From NCBI GenBank assembly GCA_021798835.1, contig JAJZBQ010000007.1, positions 30,316 through 94,315 on the forward strand: 64,000 nt of DNA. Direction: 5' to 3'. The stretch is from Pseudomonadota bacterium (GTDB lineage: Bacteria; Pseudomonadota; Gammaproteobacteria; Burkholderiales; Ferrovaceae). Made by a program: the position numbers and the translations under genes. The notes beneath the pieces were generated by a model, which was not told the DNA's origin, did no database searches, and saw only the letters and a list, made by a program, of their open reading frames with translations. Shown one piece after another: positions 56,146-64,000 of this stretch (position 1 is its first letter; each line of letters begins with the position of its first letter).

Positions 56146-57161
56146 CAGAAGGTATAACCGATCTGCTGCTCTCGCGCCCAGCATTGCTCCAACCAGAGCG
56201 CCAGTGGCTGCAACTCACGATAGCGACGACAGGTTTCCAATAGGTAGTCCGCGACTCGTGGAATATCTTGAAGATAGCCCGGCTTTCCATCACGCCGGGC
56301 CAAACGTGCAAATATGCCGATGACCTTCAGGTGGCGCTGTACTCCCATCCACTCGAAATCCCGATAAAACACGCCAAAATCTGATGCCACAGGAATCCGC
56401 GCATGCCGCGCCTTTTCCCAGTACCGCACCAGCCAGTCGAGGCGCTGCTCCTCCTCCCACACAAAGTAGGCATCCTTGAGCAGGGAGACAGCATCATAGG
56501 TTACTGGCCCCATCAGCGCATCCTGGAAATCCAGCACCCCCGGATTCGGATCGGTCACCATCAGGTTGCGACTATGATAATCACGATGCACCCACACCAC
56601 CGGCTGCCGTTCCACGGCGGGCAGCAAGGTATCCAGCACGGTCCGCTGCCACATGGCCTGATCGTCAGCAGACCATGCATATTCCAAATGTCCCTGCACG
56701 TACCACACCGGAAACAGGTCCACCTCCCGCTGTAACAATGTCCGGTCGTATCGCGGAGCATCCGGTACAGGAGCCATACACTGCACGCGCAACAACATCG
56801 CAAAGGCATCTGCCATCAGTGCTGAAATCCGTTGAGAATCTTGTGCCTCTTTGAAAGCCTCCAGATATGAACGATCTCCAAAATCCGTCAGCATCATAAA
56901 TCCGTTGGCTTGATCCCAAGCCAATACCTCGGGTACATTCACCCCCGCCTGCTGCAAACGCTGCGCCATCTGCACAAAAGGCCGACAATCTTCGTGTTCC
57001 GGCGGGGCATCCATCACTATCCGACTCCCCTGTTGCGTCAATAGCCGAAAATAACGCCGAAAACTGGCATCGCCGGAGACCGGAACCAGCCCTCCATCGC
57101 CCAACGCCCCCTGTTTTCCAACCCATTGAATCAGTCTCTGTTCTCTATCCACGTGTCCCAC
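56145..57161 (-). CDS. amgK: N-acetylmuramate/N-acetylglucosamine anomeric kinase AmgK
   Basis: 338 residues, aminoglycoside phosphotransferase-like fold. SGDASFRRYFRL (Gly-rich ATP loop), the catalytic HRDYHSRNLMV (Brenner motif with Asp) and DFQDALMGPVTYD metal site. AmgK phosphorylates the anomeric hydroxyl of MurNAc and GlcNAc; MurU follows directly. Together they salvage cell-wall sugars without going through glucosamine-6-phosphate. Head of a minus-strand operon and divergent from lptD, as in pseudomonads. Confidence 0.92.
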   Translation of the reverse strand: MGHVDREQRLIQWVGKQGALGDGGLVPVSGDASFRRYFRLLTQQGSRIVMDAPPEHEDCRPFVQMAQRLQQAGVNVPEVLAWDQANGFMMLTDFGDRSYLEAFKEAQDSQRISALMADAFAMLLRVQCMAPVPDAPRYDRTLLQREVDLFPVWYVQGHLEYAWSADDQAMWQRTVLDTLLPAVERQPVVWVHRDYHSRNLMVTDPNPGVLDFQDALMGPVTYDAVSLLKDAYFVWEEEQRLDWLVRYWEKARHARIPVASDFGVFYRDFEWMGVQRHLKVIGIFARLARRDGKPGYLQDIPRVADYLLETCRRYRELQPLALWLEQCWAREQQIGYTF

Positions 57162-57270
57162 TCATCAACCAAACCCATTGCCAATTGTCGCAATTTGTGA
57201 GATTTTAGCAAAGTTTGTCCAAAATCCCAGAATCGCCATCCCCAACCATGCACGTTTCCGTCTCATCTTC

Positions 57271-59784
57271 ATGCCGTTTCCCTTGAATCATGCGTTGATG
57301 GCGGGGATAGCACTCGTTTTTCTGTTGCGCAGTTTCATCGCTGCTGCGACAGAACCCGAGGCCGTCGATGTGCCCAATGCCAATTCGCCTCCGCTTCCTT
57401 CTTCCCAGGAGACCCCTGTCACGACGCTGAAAACCTCCCCCATTCTGGAAGACAACGCTGCCAATCCAGCCACTTCTGTTAAAGCGCCCACGACATTCCT
57501 GCGCGCTGACAAGGTCAAGGGACAAAAAGACCAATTCATGGATGCTGAAGGCCATGCCGAGATCCGTCGTCAGGGAATGACTCTGTCTGCCGATCACATT
57601 CACTACGACCAAACCACCGATACCGCCGAAGCCACCGGCCATGTCGTACTGAATCGCAACAATTCGCTCATGCTGTACAGCCCCCATGGTTTCTACCAAC
57701 TCGGCGGCGAGATCGGGGTCATGGACCAGCCCCGTTTCTTCTATAGCGACCCCAATACCCTGCTCTGGACCCCTCCTCCACCCAGTTATGTCGTTCCATT
57801 GCCAGGAACCCCGATTGCACGCCCCCCCCTCTGGTTTGCCACCGGAACTGCCAAAGAAATGGATCTGACGGCAGGAGACAAGGAAAGCCTGCTCAATGGG
57901 GATTACAGCACTTGCCGCGCCACCAATCCCGACTGGTATATCCATAGCCCCCAACTGGATTTGGATCATACGACTCAGGAAGGAGATGCCCATCCCGGAA
58001 CCCTGAATTTCAAAGGACTTCCCCTGCTCTACTCCCCAGATCTGGGTTTTCCGCTGGACAATCAGCGACGCTCAGGCTTTCTCTCTCCCATCATCGGTTC
58101 TGCAGTCACCACCGGGGAAGACATCGCCATCCCCTACTACATCAATCTTGCCCCCAACATCGATGACACCATCACCCCACGCCTGATGACCTCGCGAGGA
58201 TTGCAACTGGGCAATGAAGTACGTTATCTCGATCCGACTTTTTCCGGAATTCTCGATGGCGAATATTTACCTCACGATGCACAACTCGGAACCGACCGCT
58301 GGTTTGCCACCTGGAATCATCACCAGACGCTAGCCCCCGGACTGAATTTCACGGCAAACATGCAAAGTGCTTCAGATCCCAACTACATGAATGACCTGAA
58401 TACCTTGATCGGTCCACAGGGCTTGGTGTATCTGCCACGTAGCCTCGATCTGTCTTACAGCGGTCTGTCTCACTGGGTTTTCGATGTCAATTCATTAAAC
58501 TACCAGCCCCTGCTGGGAGGTACCAGCCTCTACCGAATCGACCCCCAACTCTCCGCTCACGGCTTTCTGACGGACTGGCATGGACTCAATCTGGACTTCA
58601 ACTCCCAGTACACAAACTTTATCAGTCCGGGTCCCAATACTCTGGCAGGGACAGCCGTTGCCAATGGCATCACCTACAATGGCAACTACCAGTCCATCGT
58701 CAGCGGTTCGCGGCTTCACCTCAACCCCACGGTCACCGTTCCTTGGAGAAACAACGCAGCTTACGTCGTTTTCAAGACTGGACTCGATTTCACTCAATAC
58801 AATCTGGGCCAGTTCAACACCTCCCCCCTAGGGGTCTATGATCGCACCTTGCCGATCACCAGCCTGGATGCCGGACTCTTCATGGACCGCCATTTTTCAG
58901 CTTGGGGACAGGATTACCAACAAACCTTGGAACCTCGCCTTTATTATGTCTATATCCCCTATCGAAACCAGAATATGCTGCCTATTTTCGATACCGGGTT
59001 AGCCGATTTCAACTCCACCACGATTTTTACGGAAAACCAATACAACGGGATTGACCGGATCAATAATGCCAACCAGTTGACGGCCGCCGTGACCAGCCGC
59101 CTGCTCGACCCAACCACAGGCGGGGAAATGTTGAAAACCCTTCTGGCCGAACGATTCTACTTCACACCCAACCAAGTGCTGTTACCGGGGGAAGTCCTTC
59201 CTCCTTCCAGCGCCTCCGATATCATCGCCGCATTGACCGCCAACATTACCCAACGCTGGAATTTCGACAGTTATATCAATGTCGGAGCCCAATCCCATCG
59301 TACCCAGCAGATGGCGGCTTCCCTGGCTTATACCCCCGCCCCGGGGAAAGTTTTCAACATGGGTTACCGCATCGATACCCCGCTTCAGGGCCTACCCGCC
59401 ACCGTCATCAACTATCTGGGACAAACGACCACCTACATCCCGGGGATTACCGGTCCTATTCCCATCAACGATCTGACTTCCGTGAAGCAATGGGATGTCT
59501 CGGCCCAATGGCCCATCACCAACCGCTTGTCTTTCCTGGGCCGTCTGGCCTATTCTTCACTGGATAATCAGGTATTGGAAGCACTGAGCGGCGTAGAGTA
59601 TAATGGCGGTTGCTGGGCCGTAAGAGCCATTGCCTCACGATTCCCAGTCAGCCCCATTCAAACAGACACGGCTTTTTACGTACAACTCGAACTTGGCCCA
59701 TTGGGCTTGGGCCCCAACCCATTGGATACCTTGCGTTATAACATTCCCGGCTACACCAAGACCAACGAGATCTCTCCGCAATGA
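57271..59784 (+). CDS. lptD: LPS-assembly outer-membrane protein LptD
   Basis: 837 residues from ATG 57271 (hydrophobic 10-25 is the signal peptide, cleavage around AAA-TE). No strong ribosome-binding site precedes it; earlier ATGs lie in the promoter gap. An OstA jelly-roll domain (about 75-165, FLRADKVKGQKDQF...) is followed by the 26-strand barrel. It inserts LPS into the outer leaflet with LptE. Only two cysteines remain in the mature protein, Cys215 (STCRATNPDW) and Cys781 (GGCWAVR), whereas E. coli LptD has four. The gap 57162-57270 to divergent amgK has no clear -10. surA starts within its stop codon. Confidence 0.93.
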   Translation: MPFPLNHALMAGIALVFLLRSFIAAATEPEAVDVPNANSPPLPSSQETPVTTLKTSPILEDNAANPATSVKAPTTFLRADKVKGQKDQFMDAEGHAEIRRQGMTLSADHIHYDQTTDTAEATGHVVLNRNNSLMLYSPHGFYQLGGEIGVMDQPRFFYSDPNTLLWTPPPPSYVVPLPGTPIARPPLWFATGTAKEMDLTAGDKESLLNGDYSTCRATNPDWYIHSPQLDLDHTTQEGDAHPGTLNFKGLPLLYSPDLGFPLDNQRRSGFLSPIIGSAVTTGEDIAIPYYINLAPNIDDTITPRLMTSRGLQLGNEVRYLDPTFSGILDGEYLPHDAQLGTDRWFATWNHHQTLAPGLNFTANMQSASDPNYMNDLNTLIGPQGLVYLPRSLDLSYSGLSHWVFDVNSLNYQPLLGGTSLYRIDPQLSAHGFLTDWHGLNLDFNSQYTNFISPGPNTLAGTAVANGITYNGNYQSIVSGSRLHLNPTVTVPWRNNAAYVVFKTGLDFTQYNLGQFNTSPLGVYDRTLPITSLDAGLFMDRHFSAWGQDYQQTLEPRLYYVYIPYRNQNMLPIFDTGLADFNSTTIFTENQYNGIDRINNANQLTAAVTSRLLDPTTGGEMLKTLLAERFYFTPNQVLLPGEVLPPSSASDIIAALTANITQRWNFDSYINVGAQSHRTQQMAASLAYTPAPGKVFNMGYRIDTPLQGLPATVINYLGQTTTYIPGITGPIPINDLTSVKQWDVSAQWPITNRLSFLGRLAYSSLDNQVLEALSGVEYNGGCWAVRAIASRFPVSPIQTDTAFYVQLELGPLGLGPNPLDTLRYNIPGYTKTNEISPQ

Positions 59785-61217
59785 TGGCTCACTTTCGCAC
59801 AATCGCCTGCTTGTTTCTGGCTGGACTGGCTCCCTTGACCGCTATCGCGGACACTCCCCCCTCTCCACCACAAACCACGACTCCCACGACGGGCGTCACT
59901 CCCTCGCCAGAAGTGGCGGCACCTGCCTCCACCTCACCCACGCCCAGCACCAGTGGTGAGGCCGCACCCGCGGCAGACGAAGAGCAACCCCACCCCGTGG
60001 TCGATCGTATCGTGGCCATCATCAATAATCACATCATTACGGAATCCGAACTGGATGAAAGGGTGACCATGATCACCTCACAACTGAATCGCCAGGGAGT
60101 CCAGTTACCTGAACATAACATTCTGGTGCATCAGATACTGGAAAAAATGATCATCGATGAAGTACAGTTGCAGTACGCTCAGGATGCTGGCATTAAGGTA
60201 GACGATACACAACTGGATCAGGCCATGGTGCGCCTCGCCGGACAAAACAAACTCACCCTGCCGCAATTTCGTTCCGAAGTCGAGAAAGAAGGGGTCACTT
60301 GGGAAAAATTTCGCGAGGAAATTCGCAATGAAATCGTGCTATCCCAGGTTCGGGAACGCGAAGTGGAAAATCGTATCTTTGTCTCTGACAATGAAATCAA
60401 TGCGGAACTCGCCAAAGAGAAAGCGCAGGGCAGCAGTCGCCCTGAAGAACTCGATCTGGCCCACATCTTGATCACAGTCCCCGAAAACGCCACCCAGGCC
60501 ATCATCGACCAACGCCATAAAAAGGCAGAGGAAGCCGTCAGCCAGATCGATCACGGAATGCCCTTTGCCCAGGCCGCTGCCGCCTACTCAGAAGCCCCGG
60601 ATGCACTCAGCGGAGGGGATCTGGGTTGGCGCCCCAGCACCCGTCTTCCTGCACTTTTCGTCGAAGAAACACAGAATTTGCAACCCGGTCAACACAGCCG
60701 CATCCTGCGCAGTCCCAATGGGTTCCATATCCTGGAACTGGTCAACCGACGCACTCCTGATGCGATCCCCAATGTGTCCCAGTATCACCTCAAACAAATT
60801 CTGGTCAGAGTCACGCCAGAAACCAACCCCAAAGAAGCCAAGACCAAAATAGACACGCTTTACGCCCGTATTCAGGGTGGAGAAGATTTTGGAAAACTGG
60901 CAACGCTGAACTCGGAAGACGACAGTCGTAACCGCGGCGGGGATCTCGGCTGGGTCTCCGAAGGATCGACTTTTCCACAGTTTGAAAAGGTCGTCAAATC
61001 CCTTAAGCCGGGAGAGGTCAGCCAACCCTTCGAAACCCCATTGGGATGGCATATCCTTCAGTTGGAAGCGGCACGACAAGCCACCGACTCTGATGACGGA
61101 AAGAGAATGGCCATACGCCAAGGGTTGCGCGCCCGTAAATCTGATGAGTCCTATGATGACTGGGTGCGTCAATTACGTGATCAGGCCTTCGTAGATATCC
61201 GACTCGATGACCACTAA
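59781..61217 (+). CDS. surA: Periplasmic chaperone/peptidyl-prolyl isomerase SurA
   Basis: 478 residues. Signal peptide (cleavage near AIADT), a long Pro/Thr/Ala linker (about 24-72), then the SurA N-domain beginning VVDRIVAIINNHIITESEL. Two parvulin domains follow: LDLAHILITVPENATQ... and YHLKQILVRVTPETNP..., each with a GGDLGW-type motif, and a C-terminal helix. It escorts unfolded porins and LptD to the outer membrane. The ATG at 59781 overlaps the lptD stop (ATGA); the next ATG (59784) is in frame and possible. Confidence 0.95.
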   Translation: MMAHFRTIACLFLAGLAPLTAIADTPPSPPQTTTPTTGVTPSPEVAAPASTSPTPSTSGEAAPAADEEQPHPVVDRIVAIINNHIITESELDERVTMITSQLNRQGVQLPEHNILVHQILEKMIIDEVQLQYAQDAGIKVDDTQLDQAMVRLAGQNKLTLPQFRSEVEKEGVTWEKFREEIRNEIVLSQVREREVENRIFVSDNEINAELAKEKAQGSSRPEELDLAHILITVPENATQAIIDQRHKKAEEAVSQIDHGMPFAQAAAAYSEAPDALSGGDLGWRPSTRLPALFVEETQNLQPGQHSRILRSPNGFHILELVNRRTPDAIPNVSQYHLKQILVRVTPETNPKEAKTKIDTLYARIQGGEDFGKLATLNSEDDSRNRGGDLGWVSEGSTFPQFEKVVKSLKPGEVSQPFETPLGWHILQLEAARQATDSDDGKRMAIRQGLRARKSDESYDDWVRQLRDQAFVDIRLDDH

Positions 61218-62196
61218 GCCGCGCATCGCCATCTCGGCAGGCGAACCTGCGGGAATCGGCCCGGATCTATGCCTGTGGCTGGCACGCCAATCGCTGAGTT
61301 GCCAGTTGGTCATCGCTGCCGACAGCCTGATGATGCGTCAGAGAGCCATGCAACTGGGGTGCCCTTATCCATTTATCGATGCGCATCGGCCTGATTTTTC
61401 CTGGGATGATCCGCGCCCTATCCTTTGGCATCACCCGCTTCCCGCCCCTACTCGTCCTGGTCACCCTGACACGCGCAACAGTCGGGCTCTGCTAAACACA
61501 CTGGACAGCCTGGTGGATCTCTGCTCACAAAAGAAGGCCGATGCCCTGGTTACGGCCCCGCTCCAGAAAAGCGTCTTTCAGGAAGCCGGGATCCCTTTCA
61601 CCGGACACACCGAATATCTGGCGGCACGATTATCCACTCCCGAAGTCGTCATGATGCTGGTGGGAGGCAACCTGCGCGTCGCGCTGGCCACGACACATTT
61701 ACCGTTACGCGAAGTACCGGACGCCATTCAGCCCGATCGATTGCGTCGCACATTGGAAATTCTGCATCACGACCTGATCCATCATTTCGGCGTACCTTCC
61801 CCACGCATCCTCGTTGCCGGCCTGAACCCACATGCGGGCGAGCGGGGTCATCTGGGACGTGAAGAAATCGAGGTAATCACGCCAGTCATCGAGAAGATAC
61901 GCCGAAAACAGTGGTTGGTTTCAGGCCCATATCCTGCCGACACCCTGTTTCTTCCAGAACGCCTGAAACAAGCCGATGCCATTTTGGCCATGTACCACGA
62001 TCAAGGATTACCTGTTCTCAAACACGCCAGTTTTGGTCAGGGGGTCAACATTACCCTGGGGCTTCCCATTCTGCGTACTTCCGTGGATCACGGCACCGCG
62101 CTCGACAGGACAGGCACCGGCCACATGGAGACAGGAAGCATGCTGGCTGCAGTGAACCTGGCCTGCGAATTGACCTTGACCCGTCAACGATCATGA
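61207..62196 (+). CDS. pdxA: 4-hydroxythreonine-4-phosphate dehydrogenase PdxA
   Basis: 329 residues beginning RIAISAGEPAGIGPDL. Metal-binding His residues lie in FTGHTEYLA (His near residue 138), in LNPHAGERGHLG and in AMYHDQGLPVLKH, with the C-terminal GLPILRTSVDHGTALD motif. It oxidises 4-phosphohydroxy-L-threonine on the way to pyridoxal phosphate. It overlaps surA by 11 bases and ksgA starts in its stop, as in many proteobacteria. Family length complete. Confidence 0.96.
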   Translation: MTTKPRIAISAGEPAGIGPDLCLWLARQSLSCQLVIAADSLMMRQRAMQLGCPYPFIDAHRPDFSWDDPRPILWHHPLPAPTRPGHPDTRNSRALLNTLDSLVDLCSQKKADALVTAPLQKSVFQEAGIPFTGHTEYLAARLSTPEVVMMLVGGNLRVALATTHLPLREVPDAIQPDRLRRTLEILHHDLIHHFGVPSPRILVAGLNPHAGERGHLGREEIEVITPVIEKIRRKQWLVSGPYPADTLFLPERLKQADAILAMYHDQGLPVLKHASFGQGVNITLGLPILRTSVDHGTALDRTGTGHMETGSMLAAVNLACELTLTRQRS

Positions 62197-62981
62197 TGTC
62201 TGCCGGGCACCGGGCACGCAAGCGCTTTGGACAGCATTTCCTGGTCGACGATTCGGTCATCGATCGCATCATTCGAGCCGTCCATCCAGTTGCCACCGAC
62301 CGATTGATCGAGATTGGTCCCGGCCTGGGGGCTTTGACACTACCCCTGCTCTCGCGCGGCATGTCGTTGACCCTGATCGAACTGGATCGCGATCTGGTCC
62401 TCCGCTGGCAAGCATATCCTGCACACCCCCCCCTGACTGTCATCGCCCAGGATGTATTGACCGTCGATTTTTCTCAATTCGGCCAATCCCTGCGCTTGAT
62501 TGGTAACCTGCCCTACAACATTTCCACTCCTTTTCTGTTTCATCTTGCTGCCGATGCACAGCGATATAGAGATGCCCATTTCATGCTGCAGAAAGAAGTT
62601 GTGGAACGCATGGTTGCCACGCCAGGAAGCCGAGATTATGGCCGCCTGTCCGTCATGCTACAGTACCACTTCGACATGGAAAGTCTCATGGATGTCGAGG
62701 CCGATGCCTTTGATCCACCGCCCAAGGTTCGTTCTGCCGTGGTTCGTCTGATCCCCAGAATGGTAACCGCGCGCCCCGACGCAAATTTTGAGCACCTGTC
62801 GACACTGGTAACAACCGCCTTCGCACAACGACGAAAAATGTTACGTGTCAGCCTCAAGAACATGGTGTCTGAGGACGATCTGAAACAGGCTGGAATTGAT
62901 CCCACACGTCGCGCCGAGACGGTGTCACTGGAAGAGTTTTGCCGACTGAGCCTCAGTGAAGGACGCTCAGAAAATAAATAA
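62193..62981 (+). CDS. ksgA: 16S rRNA A1518/A1519 dimethyltransferase KsgA (RsmA)
   Basis: 262 residues from the ATG at 62193 (ATGA overlap with pdxA). N-terminal RARKRFGQHFLVDD, SAM motif IEIGPGLGALTLPLL (about 39-53), catalytic motif IV NLPYNISTPF and the late PPPKVRSAVVRL segment. It dimethylates two adjacent adenines in helix 45 of 16S rRNA. Last gene of the lptD-surA-pdxA-ksgA operon; apaG/apaH, often next, are not found here. Confidence 0.96.
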   Translation: MMSAGHRARKRFGQHFLVDDSVIDRIIRAVHPVATDRLIEIGPGLGALTLPLLSRGMSLTLIELDRDLVLRWQAYPAHPPLTVIAQDVLTVDFSQFGQSLRLIGNLPYNISTPFLFHLAADAQRYRDAHFMLQKEVVERMVATPGSRDYGRLSVMLQYHFDMESLMDVEADAFDPPPKVRSAVVRLIPRMVTARPDANFEHLSTLVTTAFAQRRKMLRVSLKNMVSEDDLKQAGIDPTRRAETVSLEEFCRLSLSEGRSENK

Positions 62982-63003
62982 CACATACTGAACAAACGTA
63001 GGA

Positions 63004-63029
63004 GGGAAGCGATTTTCATCGCCCCCCTG
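63004..63029. terminator. Possible hairpin between ksgA and the OMP gene
   Basis: GCGAT (63010-63014), tttc loop, ATCGC (63019-63023), extendable to GGG/CCC outside a two-base bulge. It lies in the 76-base gap between two converging genes but no T run follows, so factor-independent termination is not certain. Confidence 0.35.
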
Positions 63030-63057
63030 CATACATACACCCTTACCTTTTCAGCGA

Positions 63058-63606
63058 TTAGAAGTGGTAAGCGGCACCGATGGTGTAAGTGTTTTCTGCA
63101 TTGCTAAAGTAGTTGTTGGCATAGCCCAACTGATCACGTTGGTAGTCTGCGCGAATGTCAAACTGACGAGAGATGTTATAACGCAGCCCAGCGCCATAGA
63201 CCCAACCAAATCCACCATTGGTCAGACCATAAGAACCCACCGTGGAATAGTTAAAACCAGCCTTGCCGACAATACCAATGGTATTGGCACGATCAAAGTA
63301 ATAGGTTCCTGTGCCCAGCAAGTCGAAGGAATGAGCCGAACCATCGACCATGTTCCCACCAAATCCATGGTAATGATTGTACTGGGCCTCAATACCAAAA
63401 TTCTGAGTAAATTCGTGTCCCGTGAAGATCCGGTAGGCGCTTCCGGTTTCTCCAACATCTGCCGTAGCAGAGTTGCCGATACCAGGATTGGGAGAAGTTG
63501 CTGAACCGAGAGAAACGCCAACATAGTCATTGATCCAGTTACCGGAAGCCATGGAGGACAAAGATACTGAGGTCAGCGCGGCGAGGAAAAAGACTTTTTT
63601 AAACAT
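63058..63606 (-). CDS. Outer-membrane beta-barrel protein (OmpA/opacity-like)
   Basis: 182 residues. Signal peptide MFKKVFFLAALTSVSLSSMA, then about eight amphipathic beta strands rich in Gly, Asn and Tyr, and C-terminal ITGAAYHF-like ending (IGAAYHF) with the terminal Phe needed by the Bam complex. It resembles the OmpA N-terminal barrel without the peptidoglycan-binding domain. An AGGA site lies nine bases upstream of the ATG. Substrate or partner is unknown; it could be a small porin or adhesin. Confidence 0.85.
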   Translation of the reverse strand: MFKKVFFLAALTSVSLSSMASGNWINDYVGVSLGSATSPNPGIGNSATADVGETGSAYRIFTGHEFTQNFGIEAQYNHYHGFGGNMVDGSAHSFDLLGTGTYYFDRANTIGIVGKAGFNYSTVGSYGLTNGGFGWVYGAGLRYNISRQFDIRADYQRDQLGYANNYFSNAENTYTIGAAYHF

Positions 63607-63705
63607 GATTCATATTCCTGAATGATTTAAGGAGAGGCCATCATACCCAATTATTTCAATCAGAAATGTAACAAAATTGACATAAAACAAATTTTATCGG
63701 CAAGA

Positions 63706-63723
63706 TGTTGTATTTTTACAACA
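63706..63723. repeat. Perfect inverted repeat upstream of the OMP gene
   Basis: Seven-base arms TGTTGTA / TACAACA around TTTT, about 100 bases before the start of the OMP gene. This size and symmetry suit a dimeric repressor operator, or a weak hairpin; no matching regulator is encoded nearby. Confidence 0.6.
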
Positions 63724-63731
63724 CTCGCCTT

Positions 63732-63766
63732 CCTGAGGTTGACAGGGCAACCGCAACCTAATCAGG
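63732..63766. other. Long hairpin in the right intergenic region
   Basis: Arms of five plus five pairs (CCTGA/TCAGG and GGTTG/CAACC) with a three-base bulge and a 12-base loop. A second CAACC within the loop and GGTTG at 63801-63805 allow alternative pairings, as in a switching RNA, but no known riboswitch class is recognised. Confidence 0.4.
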
Positions 63767-64000
63767 CATGCCGAAAGGTCTTTCTGAGGACAACCAAAAA
63801 GGTTGGCAGAAACGCGGAAGAAGAACAATTACTTGATTTATTTCAGAAGATTTTTGGGCGGGAGAATTTTGTTAACTGAACTTTAGACATTCGCGGACTT
63901 TCTCCAATCCCGAAAGCATTCATCTGCGTGGTAAATATTCTTCAAAAAATGCAAAAAACACTTGACATGAAATCCGATTTGCGAGGTCGCTGCGCTACCC

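Larger units (their letters stand above)
63607..64000. other. AT-rich intergenic region with inverted repeats; no convincing gene
   Basis: About 390 bases. It holds a perfect inverted repeat TGTTGTA-TTTT-TACAACA (63706-63723). A longer hairpin follows, with arms CCTGAGGTTG and CAACC...TCAGG (63732-63766), and a short one CAACC-AAAAA-GGTTG (63791-63805). A frame open from 63631 to 63879 has no ATG and no recognised product; a 22-codon ATG frame starts at 63768 (atgccg). TTGACA at 63962-63967 could be a -35, but no -10 follows in the window. I cannot assign a function. Confidence 0.6.

Noticed and set aside
63786..63820. Hammerhead-ribozyme-like core (CTGAGGA, hairpin, GAAAC)
   Set aside because: The CUGANGA and GAAA boxes are present around the CAACC/GGTTG stem, but three unpaired bases (gca) separate the stem from GAAA, and I find no stem I/III pair with a cleavage-site UH.

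Overview
The window reads as one contiguous piece of a Gram-negative proteobacterial chromosome. Lipopolysaccharide export (lptD, surA), outer-membrane lipid asymmetry (mlaA), ubiquinone hydroxylases, a Dsb isomerase and a tripartite RND pump all point that way. The alaC-hom-thrC gene order, an Azotobacter-type ferredoxin-NADP reductase and the amgK-murU / lptD-surA-pdxA-ksgA neighbourhood fit Betaproteobacteria best, with Gammaproteobacteria as the alternative. I cannot name a genus. Coding density is very high, many neighbouring genes overlap by 1-4 bases, and I see no rRNA, tRNA, CRISPR array, insertion sequence or prophage. Most of the window is housekeeping; the oddest part is the left 11 kb.

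Left end (1-10.7 kb): a minus-strand operon carries the cytoplasmic and inner-membrane core of a Tad/Flp pilus machine (cpaF ATPase, tadB, tadC). It is followed, with ATGA overlaps, by two paralogous GT87-type membrane glycosyltransferases, a UDP-galactopyranose-mutase-like FAD protein and a partial multi-pass membrane protein that runs off the left edge. The 5' end of the operon is broken: only the C-terminal part of cpaE/tadZ remains. It abuts head to head a plus-strand TadG-like gene that lacks its own N-terminal anchor. This looks like a rearrangement breakpoint near 8990. The pilin, prepilin peptidase and secretin are not in the window.

10.7-24.8 kb: a biotin operon (bioF-bioA-bioD) ends with a sodium/solute symporter and is divergent from fpr. 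An OMF-MFP-RND efflux operon follows, then typA and an isolated arnD-like deformylase.

24.8-40.1 kb, mainly plus strand: bcp, a PIN-PhoH ATPase, lplT, tsaB-rimI, a family-4 uracil-DNA glycosylase, ompR-envZ, and an NlpC/P60 hydrolase. Then come a DinG/YoaA helicase and mgtA on the minus strand, the latter with a Pho-box-like repeat upstream, and clpB behind a sigma-32-like promoter.

40.1-57.2 kb, mainly minus strand: mlaA, then thrC-hom-alaC; nlpD-pcm-surE-lpdA-aceF (no aceE); a TlpA-like thioredoxin on the plus strand; radC and dsbC; and an ubiquinone/peptidoglycan-recycling operon (two UbiH-family hydroxylases, pepP, murU, amgK).

57.2-64 kb: lptD-surA-pdxA-ksgA as a tightly coupled plus-strand operon, an outer-membrane beta-barrel gene on the minus strand, and about 390 AT-rich bases with inverted repeats but no convincing gene.
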